From contig JABTUM010000003.1 of the NCBI GenBank assembly GCA_015075375.1, positions 806,001-870,000 on the forward strand: DNA of 64,000 nucleotides, written 5' to 3'. Positions 9,257 to 16,969 of this stretch are shown here, piece by piece. Positions within the stretch are counted from its first letter, which is position 1; each line of letters starts with the position of its first letter. The DNA is from Planctomycetota bacterium. GTDB taxonomy: Bacteria > Planctomycetota > SZUA-567 > H5-PLA8. Below the pieces are notes generated by a model. It made no database searches. It was not told where the DNA came from and saw nothing but the letters and a program-made list of their open reading frames with translations. The translations under genes were made by a program, and so were the position numbers.

Positions 9257-10069
9257 TTAGAAGTCGTCGAGGTTCTCGATCGCCACGTTTTCCCATTGAG
9301 GCGTGGAATCGAAGACGTTGCCGTCCATGGCGAGGTTCTTGATTTCGGGGATGAAGTTTTCGGTATCCGGGTCTTTGACGTGCCAGAAGCAGCGCACCAC
9401 CGGGAACCAAGTGCCCGGGTAACCGCTGGTGAAGCTGGTGTTGGTGTGCAAGAACTGATCGCCGTACTTCTGCTGGTAGAATTTGGTTTCCTGCCAAGTG
9501 ATGCGGCCGGTGCTTCCGTCCACGTTGGTGTCGATAACATCGCCGTCTTTATTCGGATCGCCCGGGACGCTGGGCGTGAAGAAGCCGCCCGAACCCATGT
9601 CGTAATACTCGACCCAGCCGTTCCACCAGCCGCAGGTGGCGCTGTTGAATTCGTACATGTAGGAACTGTACGGGTTGTTGGCGGGCAACCCGTTGATGGC
9701 AGGGCCTTCGTCGGTCTCAGTGTACTGCGAGGTCGCGATGGCGGGCTTGCCGCCTTCCCGGCCGCCGTTGGGGTCCAGCGGGCATTGGTACAGCCGCGCG
9801 TCCTGGCCGTAGCCTTCGTGAAAGAGCGTCGTAAGCCGCGGCGGGAAGTTGGTCTTGTACGTATCGTTGCTCATGTCGTACTGCAGAATGCCCGAATGAT
9901 GCTGCTTGAGCTGGCTCATGCATTGAGTAATGCGCGCATGGCGGCGCGCTTGGGCGAGGACCGGCAGCAAGAGCCCCACCAGCAAGCCCAGAATCGAGAC
10001 CACCACCAGCAGCTCGGTGAGCGTGAAGCCCGAAGCCGGTCGGCGGCGCTGGTTCGATGGGCCATTCAT
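9257..10069 (-). CDS. Prepilin-like protein, GspG/DUF1559-type
   Basis: 270 residues. The N-terminus has a basic leader ending in SG followed by FTLTELLVVVSILGLLVGLLL, with the cleavage glycine at residue 14 and Glu19 at position +5, so a prepilin peptidase should process it. The large C-terminal domain is Gly/Asn/Trp/Tyr-rich. It carries NGGREGG and PGDPNKDGDVIDTN, an acidic loop that could bind calcium, and ends in an NLAMDGNVF segment like the H-X9-DG tails of planctomycete pilin-like proteins. It stands alone, away from the pilin operon at 31-43 kb, and converges with the HprK-like gene. Its own 157-nt upstream gap separates it from the dehydrogenase. Confidence 0.8.
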   Translation of the reverse strand: MNGPSNQRRRPASGFTLTELLVVVSILGLLVGLLLPVLAQARRHARITQCMSQLKQHHSGILQYDMSNDTYKTNFPPRLTTLFHEGYGQDARLYQCPLDPNGGREGGKPAIATSQYTETDEGPAINGLPANNPYSSYMYEFNSATCGWWNGWVEYYDMGSGGFFTPSVPGDPNKDGDVIDTNVDGSTGRITWQETKFYQQKYGDQFLHTNTSFTSGYPGTWFPVVRCFWHVKDPDTENFIPEIKNLAMDGNVFDSTPQWENVAIENLDDF

Positions 10070-10226
10070 GCGTAGCGGGTGTCCTCTCCAGCATTTCTAC
10101 CCGTCTCGCCGGAGCGAAGTCACGGATCGTAAGCGGAATATTAACACAAGGCGCCGCTTGATGTTACAGAATTCGCGGCGACCTCTCCCGGTCAGACGGC
10201 CCACCACGCCGGCTTGCGGCTTCCGT

Positions 10227-11195
10227 TTACCTGCTCGGCTTGGGCTGATTCGCGGGGAATTTCGGCGGCTTCCCGCTCAGTACGCGCAGAATATCTTCCA
10301 CCACCGCGGCGTAGTTGAAGCGCGCTTCGGCGGTCTGCGCGGCGTTGTGCGGGCTGAATACGGCCGTCTCGCAGGCCAGCAGCGGGTGGTCGGCGGGCGG
10401 CACTTCCGGATCGAAGACGTCGATGCCCGCGCCGGCGAGTTTGCCGGCTTGCAGCGCGGCGGCGAGTGCGTAGCCGTCCATCACCGCCCCGCGCGCGCAA
10501 TTGACCAGATGCGCCTGCGGGCGCATGCGCGCGAACTCCGCCGCGCCCAGCATCCCGCGCGTCTTGGGCGTCAGCGGGACGTGGACGGTGAGCACATCGC
10601 TCTTTTCGAGCAGCGTGCGCAGCGGGACCTTCCGCGCTTTGAGCTTCTTCTCTTTCGCCGGAAACTTCAGCAGATCGGTGTAGATCACGTTCATGCCGAA
10701 GCCGCGGTGGGCGATCTCGGCGACGCGCGTTCCGATGCGCCCCAGGCCCAGCACGCCCAGCGTCTTGCCTTTCACCTGGAGCGATTCGTGGCGGCTGCGG
10801 AAACCGAAGTCGATCGCGCGCATCGCGCGGTCGCCCCGGCAGGTGAACTTCGCCAGCGCCAGGATCATCATCCAGGTGTGTTCGGCGACGGCGTCCAGGC
10901 TTCCGGCGGGCGTGTAGACGACCCATACGCCGCGCTTCGCCGCGGCCTCCAGGTCGATGTGATCCAGCCCCACGCCATGCCGCGCGACCACCTTCAGGCG
11001 CGGGGCGGCGGCGAGCACCTTATCCGTCACCGCGCCTTTGGTGCGGATCAGGATCGCGTCGCAGTCGGCGGCGGCCGCGGCGATGCCGGCTTCGTTCGCC
11101 TCGGCCGGACGCACGACCTCGCAGTGCTTGCGCAGGATCGCGTCGTAATGCTTATGAATCGGTTCCACGAGGAGACAGCGCGGTTTTTCGGGCAT
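10227..11195 (-). CDS. D-2-hydroxyacid dehydrogenase (SerA/hydroxypyruvate reductase type)
   Basis: A 322-residue cytosolic NAD(P)-dependent oxidoreductase. It shows the family layout: substrate-domain segment LKVVARHGVGLDHID, Rossmann motif LGLGRIG near residue 150, catalytic Arg in NCARGAV, Glu in DVFDPE and His in SPHNAA. It lacks the ACT or ASB regulatory domains of long SerA enzymes. Candidate reactions are 3-phosphoglycerate to 3-phosphohydroxypyruvate or reduction of hydroxypyruvate/glyoxylate; the sequence alone does not decide. It is divergent from the TPR gene across about 160 nt and shows no operon partner. Confidence 0.85.
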   Translation of the reverse strand: MPEKPRCLLVEPIHKHYDAILRKHCEVVRPAEANEAGIAAAAADCDAILIRTKGAVTDKVLAAAPRLKVVARHGVGLDHIDLEAAAKRGVWVVYTPAGSLDAVAEHTWMMILALAKFTCRGDRAMRAIDFGFRSRHESLQVKGKTLGVLGLGRIGTRVAEIAHRGFGMNVIYTDLLKFPAKEKKLKARKVPLRTLLEKSDVLTVHVPLTPKTRGMLGAAEFARMRPQAHLVNCARGAVMDGYALAAALQAGKLAGAGIDVFDPEVPPADHPLLACETAVFSPHNAAQTAEARFNYAAVVEDILRVLSGKPPKFPANQPKPSR

Positions 11196-11356
11196 GGGCC
11201 ACGTTCCTGGGGCGTCGAAAAGAAGGTCCGAAAGCTTAGCGCGGCGGGGACGTTCCGCACAGCACTAGCGCCCGGCTCGCTTGACGCTGGCCGAATAACC
11301 TCTTAAGGTGCCGGAGCTTGCAACGAATCGCCAAGCGCCTGAACCCGGGAAGAACG

Positions 11357-12937
11357 ATGTCCGGCAGCTCCTTCAATACGTGGAATCGTTCTCGACGCCT
11401 GCCTCGCGGCTTGGCGCTGGGCGTCTTGGCGTGCGCGCTGCTGGCGCGGCCCGCGCGCGCCGCCGATACGGACCCCGAAGTCGGCCGCTTGCTGGCTCGA
11501 GCGGCCGAAGCCGCCGAACGCGCCGACGCGCTCGAACGCCAAGCGCGGCAGCAGCTGCTCAGCAGCACCGGAGAAGGCTCGGCGGCGATCGAACGCTTGC
11601 AGCAGATGGAAGAGGCGCACGCGGAAGCCGAAGCGCAGTTCCGCGCGGCGCTGAAGGCCGACCCGCAGCATCCGCTGGCGCTCGCGGCCTTCGGGCGTTT
11701 TTTGATCGCGCGCAATCGCTTCAGCGAAGCCGCCGTCTGCCTGGACCGGGCGCTGGAAAGCGCGCGCAGCGCCGAAGCCTTCCTGGCGCCCGAACGCGCG
11801 GACCTGTACCGCACGCTGGGCGGCGCGCTGGAACGTTCGGGCCAGACGCGCCCGGCCGTGCTGCGCTACCGCAAAGCGCAGGAACTGAACGGCGCCGACG
11901 CGCGCAACGGGATTTCGCTGGCCGTGGCGCTGTGCGTGCTGGGGGAACTCGACGAGGCCGTCCGCACGCTCGATAAACTCCTCGCCGTTCCCGCCTTGCC
12001 GGAAGCCCAGCGCGCGCTGGCGCTGTACACGAAAGGCTACGCGCGCGAAGAGGCCGGCGAACCCGAAGAAGCGCTGGCCTTGTACCGCGATGCGTCGGCT
12101 CACTCCAAGCTGGCCGGCGTCTCCGATTCGGCGGGGGCCGGGGAAGTCGCACGCATGGCCATGCGCCGCGTGCAGCGCCAGTTGCACGGATTTCGGCTCC
12201 AGCCCCTGGCGCGCGAACGCTACAAAGAAGCCGCGCACATGACCAAGCTGGGCGACGAACTGCGGCGAGCGGCGCTGCTGGACGCCGACGCCTTCGCCAA
12301 GGCGCGCTCGGAACTTTTCAAACTCGAGGGCGAAGCGCGGCTGGAACCGTTTGAACGCGAGCCGCTGCGGTCGTTCCAGGAAGCGCAGGTGTATTACCAG
12401 CTCGCCATCGAGACCGAACCGCGCTACGCGCCGGCGCAGCGCGAATTGGGCCTGACGCATCTGGCCCTGGGGCAGTTCGAAGCGGCGCGGACGCACCTGG
12501 AAGCGGCGGCGCTGTACGATCCGCTCTCGCCGCAGACGCTTTCGGCGCTGGGCGAAGCGCGCATGCTGCTCGACGATTGGGAAGGCGCGGTGGAAGCGTT
12601 CACCAAGCTGATGCAGGTCGATCCGCATTACGGTCCGGCGCATCTGGGCACGGCGCGCGCGCTGGCCAAGCTGCACCGATCGCCGAAGGATTGCACGCAG
12701 GCGCTGGACGCGCTGGACCGCGCGCAGCAGCTCGGCGTCGATCCGCTGCTGGTGCGGCAGCTCGAAAAACCCGTCCGCGAGGCGCTGGCGGCGTTGGAAC
12801 GGGGCGAAAAGCTCCCGGCGTCGGCGCGGCGCTTTCCGCGTCCCGGCGACGAACCCGCGAAAGCCAAGCCCGCCGAAGTCTTCGAACCCTGGAAGGACAG
12901 CATCCTGGATGTCCCGCAAGGCCGCAAAAAAAACTAA
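11357..12937 (+). CDS. Secreted tetratricopeptide-repeat protein
   Basis: 526 residues with a signal peptide (LALGVLACALLARPARAAD) and at least eight TPR-like helical pairs, for example LALAAFGRFLIARNRFSEAA, then YRTLGGALERSG, then LALYTKGYAREEAGEPEEALAL and RELGLTHLALGQFEAARTHL. I prefer ATG 11357, preceded by GGGAAGAACG, to ATG 11318, because it places the signal peptide near the N-terminus. TPR proteins act as protein-binding scaffolds; a periplasmic role is likely but the partner is unknown. The last ~50 residues are basic and rich in Lys/Pro. Its 3' end overlaps the DHH phosphoesterase start by 29 bp. Confidence 0.75.
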   Translation: MSGSSFNTWNRSRRLPRGLALGVLACALLARPARAADTDPEVGRLLARAAEAAERADALERQARQQLLSSTGEGSAAIERLQQMEEAHAEAEAQFRAALKADPQHPLALAAFGRFLIARNRFSEAAVCLDRALESARSAEAFLAPERADLYRTLGGALERSGQTRPAVLRYRKAQELNGADARNGISLAVALCVLGELDEAVRTLDKLLAVPALPEAQRALALYTKGYAREEAGEPEEALALYRDASAHSKLAGVSDSAGAGEVARMAMRRVQRQLHGFRLQPLARERYKEAAHMTKLGDELRRAALLDADAFAKARSELFKLEGEARLEPFEREPLRSFQEAQVYYQLAIETEPRYAPAQRELGLTHLALGQFEAARTHLEAAALYDPLSPQTLSALGEARMLLDDWEGAVEAFTKLMQVDPHYGPAHLGTARALAKLHRSPKDCTQALDALDRAQQLGVDPLLVRQLEKPVREALAALERGEKLPASARRFPRPGDEPAKAKPAEVFEPWKDSILDVPQGRKKN

Positions 12938-14039
12938 GCCGTCCCGTCCCCGAGCTGCGCGCAAGCCGGCCGGCGCGTCCGCGCCATCGGGCATTCGATT
13001 GCCCATGCTCGGCGATCCGCACGACATCCACATCGCGCGCGAGATCGAGCGCAAGGTCCTCGAGGCGAAGCGCATCGTGGTCCTGGGGCACGAACGCCCC
13101 GACGGCGACTGCGTCGGCAGTACCGTCGCGCTAGGCATGGCGCTGAAGGCGCTGGGCCGCGACGTCCACGTGCTGCTGGAACCCAAGCTTCCGGTGCGCT
13201 TCAAGTACCTCTTCGAACCCGGCGAGGTCCGGCCGAAGCAGAAAGGCCAATCGACGCGGCGCTACCCCGCCGACCTGGCCATCGTACTCGACACCACCGA
13301 CGTCGACCGGATCAGCGGTCTGGTACCCGCGCAGATCGCCGGCATCACGATCGTGAACATCGATCACCACATGTCGAACAACAACTTCGGCGATTTGAAC
13401 TGGGTCGATACCTCGGCGGCGGCGGCAGGCGAACTGGTCTACCGGCTCACTTCGGTGCTGGGCTGGGCCGTTCCGCCGGTGGCGCTGGACGCGCTGTACA
13501 CGGCGCTGGTGACGGACACGGGACAGTTCGCGTACAGCAACACGACGCCGCGCGTGCTGCGCATGGCCGCCGAACTGCTCGCCGCGGGCGTGGACGGCGA
13601 GGAACTCTGGCGCCGCCTGTACCTCGACAAATCGCGCGCCGAACTGGATCTCGAAGCGCGCGCGCGGACCAGCCTGGAAGTCTGGGCCAACGGACAGATC
13701 TCGTGCATCACGCTCACCCAGGCCGACTTCGAAAAGACCGGCACGGGCCCGCAGATGACGCAGGAATTCCCGGGCATCCCGCGCGCGCTGGCCGGCTCGA
13801 AGCTGGCCGTCTTCTTCTACGCCGTCAACGGCGGGAAGGACACGAAGGTGAGTATCCGCAGCGTCAAGGAACTGGACGCGTGCGCGCTGGCCAAGCGTTT
13901 CGGCGGCGGCGGGCACCGTCAAGCCGCCGGGTGCACGATTCCGCTGCCGATGAAGGAAGCGAAGGATCTCTTCCGGCCCGCGGCGGAGAAGATGCTGAAA
14001 GAACACGCGGCGCTGAGTACGGCCGGCAAGTCCGATTGA
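12909..14039 (+). CDS. DHH/DHHA1 phosphoesterase, NrnA-like
   Basis: 376 residues of the bifunctional oligoribonuclease/pAp-phosphatase family, which degrades short RNA or cyclic-dinucleotide-derived linear dinucleotides and 3'-phosphoadenosine phosphate using Mn2+. Visible motifs are GHERPDGDCVGS, NIDHHMS with D152-H154, VTDTGQFAYSNT and the DHHA1 signature GGGGH at 332-336. About 30 extra Lys/Arg/Pro-rich residues precede the core. The ATG at 12909 lies inside the TPR gene and has AAGGA 11 nt upstream; ATG 13005 is an alternative that drops the basic extension. The name nrnA is not given because members differ in substrate. Confidence 0.85.
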   Translation: MSRKAAKKTKPSRPRAARKPAGASAPSGIRLPMLGDPHDIHIAREIERKVLEAKRIVVLGHERPDGDCVGSTVALGMALKALGRDVHVLLEPKLPVRFKYLFEPGEVRPKQKGQSTRRYPADLAIVLDTTDVDRISGLVPAQIAGITIVNIDHHMSNNNFGDLNWVDTSAAAAGELVYRLTSVLGWAVPPVALDALYTALVTDTGQFAYSNTTPRVLRMAAELLAAGVDGEELWRRLYLDKSRAELDLEARARTSLEVWANGQISCITLTQADFEKTGTGPQMTQEFPGIPRALAGSKLAVFFYAVNGGKDTKVSIRSVKELDACALAKRFGGGGHRQAAGCTIPLPMKEAKDLFRPAAEKMLKEHAALSTAGKSD

Positions 14040-14102
14040 CCCGCCGCGCGGTTGCCGGACAATGGAAGCAACCGGATTACCCTACCTTTTAAGGAGCTTC
14101 GC

Positions 14103-14918
14103 ATGGGCAGCCTCAAGATCGGTGTCGCGCTGTGGTCGCTGGGTTCCACCAAAACCTTCGAGGAATTCGAACTGCGGCTGGATCAGGCGGCAAGCGCCGG
14201 CGTGAAAGGCGTGCAGCCGTGGTGCGTGGACGAGGCCAAGTGGGACCTGGTCTGCGCGCTGGACCCCGAGCGCTGCGTGACGGCCGATCAGCGCCGCGCC
14301 GTGCGCCAAGCCGCCGAGAAGCGCGGGCTCGCGATCAGCGGCTTCTGCGCGCAGGTCGCCGGACCCAAGACGCTGGGCGGCTTCGGCGAAGAGAAGGGCC
14401 TCGCCGGACGCTTGGCCAAGACCCAGAAAGCGCTGCAGATGGCCGGCGAGATCGGTTCGCCGGTCGTCACCACGCACATCGGCCCGATCCCCGAGAACCG
14501 CGCCGACGCAGTTTACAAACGCTTCGTCGAAAGCGTCAAGACGGTGATGGCCGACAGCGGCGAAGGGATTTTCGCGCTCGAGACCGGCCAGGAAAGCGCC
14601 GCGGGGCTCAAGCAGTTCATCGAAGACGTGGCGCACCCGCGCCTGAAGGTGAACTACGATCCCGCCAACATGCTCAAGCACGGCGTGGTCGAAGGCGTCC
14701 CGATCCTGGCCCCGTTCATCGTGCACACGCACGCGAAGGACAAGCACCCCGTCACCGGCAAGCCCACGGTCGGACAGGGCGCGGTGCCGTGGAGCGACTA
14801 CCTCGCGGCGCTGAAGAAGATCGGCTACAGCGGCTGGTACGCGCTGGAAGACGAGAGCGGCGCCGAAGACGTGCTGGGGTCGATCACGAGCGGGCGGAAG
14901 TTTTTGGAAACGTTTTAG
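14103..14918 (+). CDS. Sugar phosphate isomerase/epimerase (xylose-isomerase-like TIM barrel)
   Basis: 271 residues. The start at 14103 follows AAGGAG by six bases; an in-frame ATG at 14052 has no such site. The fold is the AP-endonuclease-2/xylose-isomerase barrel: GVALWSLGS at strand 1, VVTTHIGPIPE, FALETGQE, KVNYDPANM and FIVHTHAKDK, which supply the usual His, Glu, Asp and His metal ligands. The substrate is not predictable; relatives act on sugars, inositols or hydroxypyruvate. It stands alone between the DHH gene and the lipoyl protein. Confidence 0.8.
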   Translation: MGSLKIGVALWSLGSTKTFEEFELRLDQAASAGVKGVQPWCVDEAKWDLVCALDPERCVTADQRRAVRQAAEKRGLAISGFCAQVAGPKTLGGFGEEKGLAGRLAKTQKALQMAGEIGSPVVTTHIGPIPENRADAVYKRFVESVKTVMADSGEGIFALETGQESAAGLKQFIEDVAHPRLKVNYDPANMLKHGVVEGVPILAPFIVHTHAKDKHPVTGKPTVGQGAVPWSDYLAALKKIGYSGWYALEDESGAEDVLGSITSGRKFLETF

Positions 14919-14975
14919 GCCGACGGCCAACGGCAGGTATTCGACAAGGCCTCAAGTTGGGTTAGCTTCTCCGCC

Positions 14976-15476
14976 ATGACGCCCGTCGAGATGCCGAAAG
15001 CCAACGAGAACCTCACCGAAGCCACGCTCGAACAGTGGCTGGTCCGCGAAGGCGATCCGGTCCAGAAGGACCAGTCGATCTGCATCATCATCACCGATAA
15101 GGCCACCTTCGAGATGCCCTGCCCAGTGGCGGGCACCGTGCGCAAGATTTACGGGGAAGAACGCGCGGTGCTTCCGGTCGGCTACATTATGTGCGCCGTG
15201 GGCGCGCCGGATGAAGCCGTGCCCGAAAGCTACGCCGCGCGTAACACCCATACGCTCGCCACGCACCGTGGCGCGGTGACGGCCACGGGAGCCTCGCTGG
15301 GCGCTTCGGTTGCGCCGGCCGCCGCTCCGCAGGCGGTTCGAGCGACGCCCGCGGCGCGACGCTTGGCCAAAGAGAAGGGCATCGACTTGGCCGCGGTGGC
15401 CGCCGGCATGAAGCTGCCCGGTCCGGTCAACGAAAAGGACATCTTGGCCTACCTGGAACGCGGCGGTTCTCAATAA
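14976..15476 (+). CDS. Lipoyl domain + peripheral-subunit-binding domain protein, no acyltransferase
   Basis: 166 residues that stop where a 2-oxoacid dehydrogenase E2 would continue. The lipoyl domain spans residues ~1-80 with the acceptor Lys42 in TDKATFE. A Pro/Ala linker follows, then a peripheral-subunit-binding domain (ATPAARRLAKEKGIDLAAV...VNEKDILAYL). There is no catalytic acyltransferase core and no E1 or E3 gene adjacent. The ATG at 14976 has little ribosome-binding sequence; ATG 14988 would begin with the classic MPKANENLTEATL. It may be a carrier subunit for an E1/E3 encoded elsewhere, or a remnant. Confidence 0.75.
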   Translation: MTPVEMPKANENLTEATLEQWLVREGDPVQKDQSICIIITDKATFEMPCPVAGTVRKIYGEERAVLPVGYIMCAVGAPDEAVPESYAARNTHTLATHRGAVTATGASLGASVAPAAAPQAVRATPAARRLAKEKGIDLAAVAAGMKLPGPVNEKDILAYLERGGSQ

Positions 15477-15569
15477 CTTTCGACAGAGCCGGAGGTTTCA
15501 CGTACACTACCACAACGTGCGCAATCGTCTGCGCGCGCCTCTCGGCGTTCGGTCTAAGGACATGACCCG

Positions 15570-15956
15570 ATGATCGTCGGCCTCGGGTTGGACATCGTGG
15601 AACTGGACCGGATCCGCGCGATCTACCAGCGCCATCCGGAACGCTTTCCGCGCCGCATCCTCACCGAAGCCGAATCCGCGTACGTGCTGCGGCATAAGGA
15701 TCCCACCGAACGCCTGGCCGGACGCTGGGCCGCCAAGGAGGCGGCGCTCAAAGCGTTGGGCACCGGACTGGCCGCCGGCATCCGCTGGCGCGACGTGGAG
15801 ATCCTGCCCGACGCGCGCGGGAAACCCTGCCTGCATCTGCACGCCAAAGCCCGGGACCGCGCCGCCGAACTCGGCGCCACGCAAGGGCACGTGACGATCA
15901 CGCACGGGCGCGATATCGCCGTCGCGCAGGTGATTCTGGAGCGGCTCGAACCATGA
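15570..15956 (+). CDS. acpS: Holo-[acyl-carrier-protein] synthase
   Basis: 128 residues, the usual AcpS length. It transfers the 4'-phosphopantetheine arm of CoA to the serine of apo-ACP, enabling fatty-acid synthesis in the cytosol. Metal-binding Asp8 is in GLGLDIVELDR and Glu57 in WAAKEAALKALGTG, with the family's C-terminal VTITHGRDIAVAQV. AAGGA lies 9 nt before the ATG. Its last four bases (ATGA) overlap the next gene's start, so it is coupled to the ketopantoate reductase; both serve CoA/phosphopantetheine chemistry. Confidence 0.93.
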   Translation: MIVGLGLDIVELDRIRAIYQRHPERFPRRILTEAESAYVLRHKDPTERLAGRWAAKEAALKALGTGLAAGIRWRDVEILPDARGKPCLHLHAKARDRAAELGATQGHVTITHGRDIAVAQVILERLEP

Positions 15957-16969
15957 CCGCGCCCCTGAACCGGATCGTAATCTTCGGCGCCGGCGCGCTC
16001 GGCGGCCTGCTGGGCGGGAAACTCAGCCGCGTGGCGCCCGTGGTGCTCGTCGCGCGGCCGGCCGTGGCCGCTGTGCTGCGCGCGCACGGGCTGCGCCTCG
16101 CCGGACAATCCAACGAGACGCTGGCCTGCGGGCCGAATTTTCGGATCGTCTCCAATGCGGTGGCCGACCTTACGCTGCAACCCGGCGACGCGATCCTGCT
16201 GACCGTCAAAGCCGGCGCGGTTAGCGAAGCGCTGAACGAACTGGCGAGCCTGCCCCGCGCGCCCGGTACGCCCTCGCTGCCGCTCTTCGGATTGCAGAAC
16301 GGAACCGGATTCGAAGGCGCGCTGCACGCGGCTGCGGCACATGGATTTCGCCCGCTGCATGCCGTCGCCCACCTGGGTGCGACGCTGGTCGAGCCGGGGC
16401 TGATCGAAGATTGGGGCGGCGAACTCCTGCTCCCCGAAGACCCCGCGGGGCACGCGCTGGCCGCGTTGCTCGCGAACGCCGGACTGAAGGCGCGCACGCT
16501 GCCCGACCTGGAAGTCTGGCGCTGGAAGAAAATCGCATTCAACTGCGCGCTGAACGCGCTGAGCGCGATTCTCGAAGTCCGCAACCGCGAGACGATCCGG
16601 CCCGAATGGCGCGCACTGCGCAAGCAGGTGCTCTGCGAAGCCCGCGCGGCGGCGGCGCTGCACGGCGTGAACCTCCCGCCCGCGGACGCTTTACTGGAAG
16701 AATTCGAAGGCCGCGCCAAGGCCAGCAACAACGTCAATTCGATGTGGCAGGACCTCCAGCGCGGGCGGCGGACCGAGGCCGCCTACCTTAATGGGGCGGT
16801 TGCCGAACGCGTGGTGCTCAAAGAGCGTTGGGCCCCATCAGCGAATGCATGGCTGGCCCGGATCGTCCAGGAATTGGAGGACGCGCGCGACGCGACGGCG
16901 CAGGCGGAGATCCGCCGGCGCGGCATCGCGCGCTTGCAGGCTCTAGTAGCTGAGGAAGCGCAAGCTTGA
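15953..16969 (+). CDS. panE: 2-dehydropantoate 2-reductase family protein
   Basis: 338 residues. It has the ketopantoate reductase layout: Rossmann motif FGAGALGGLLGGKL at the N-terminus, TVKAGAVSEAL, LQNGTG, and a helical C-terminal domain with WKKIAFNCALNALSAIL and KASNNVNSMWQDLQRGR, which include the conserved Lys/Asn and the SMxQD-type segment. PanE reduces 2-dehydropantoate to pantoate with NADPH in pantothenate/CoA synthesis. It is flanked by 4-nt overlaps on both sides (acpS upstream, kinase downstream). Paralogues exist, so the substrate is likely rather than certain; a divergent member is the alternative. Confidence 0.82.
   Translation: MTAPLNRIVIFGAGALGGLLGGKLSRVAPVVLVARPAVAAVLRAHGLRLAGQSNETLACGPNFRIVSNAVADLTLQPGDAILLTVKAGAVSEALNELASLPRAPGTPSLPLFGLQNGTGFEGALHAAAAHGFRPLHAVAHLGATLVEPGLIEDWGGELLLPEDPAGHALAALLANAGLKARTLPDLEVWRWKKIAFNCALNALSAILEVRNRETIRPEWRALRKQVLCEARAAAALHGVNLPPADALLEEFEGRAKASNNVNSMWQDLQRGRRTEAAYLNGAVAERVVLKERWAPSANAWLARIVQELEDARDATAQAEIRRRGIARLQALVAEEAQA

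Noticed and set aside
15562..15573. Three-codon minicistron overlapping acpS
   Set aside because: Its ATG is one base from AAGGA, too close for initiation; the site serves acpS at nine bases.
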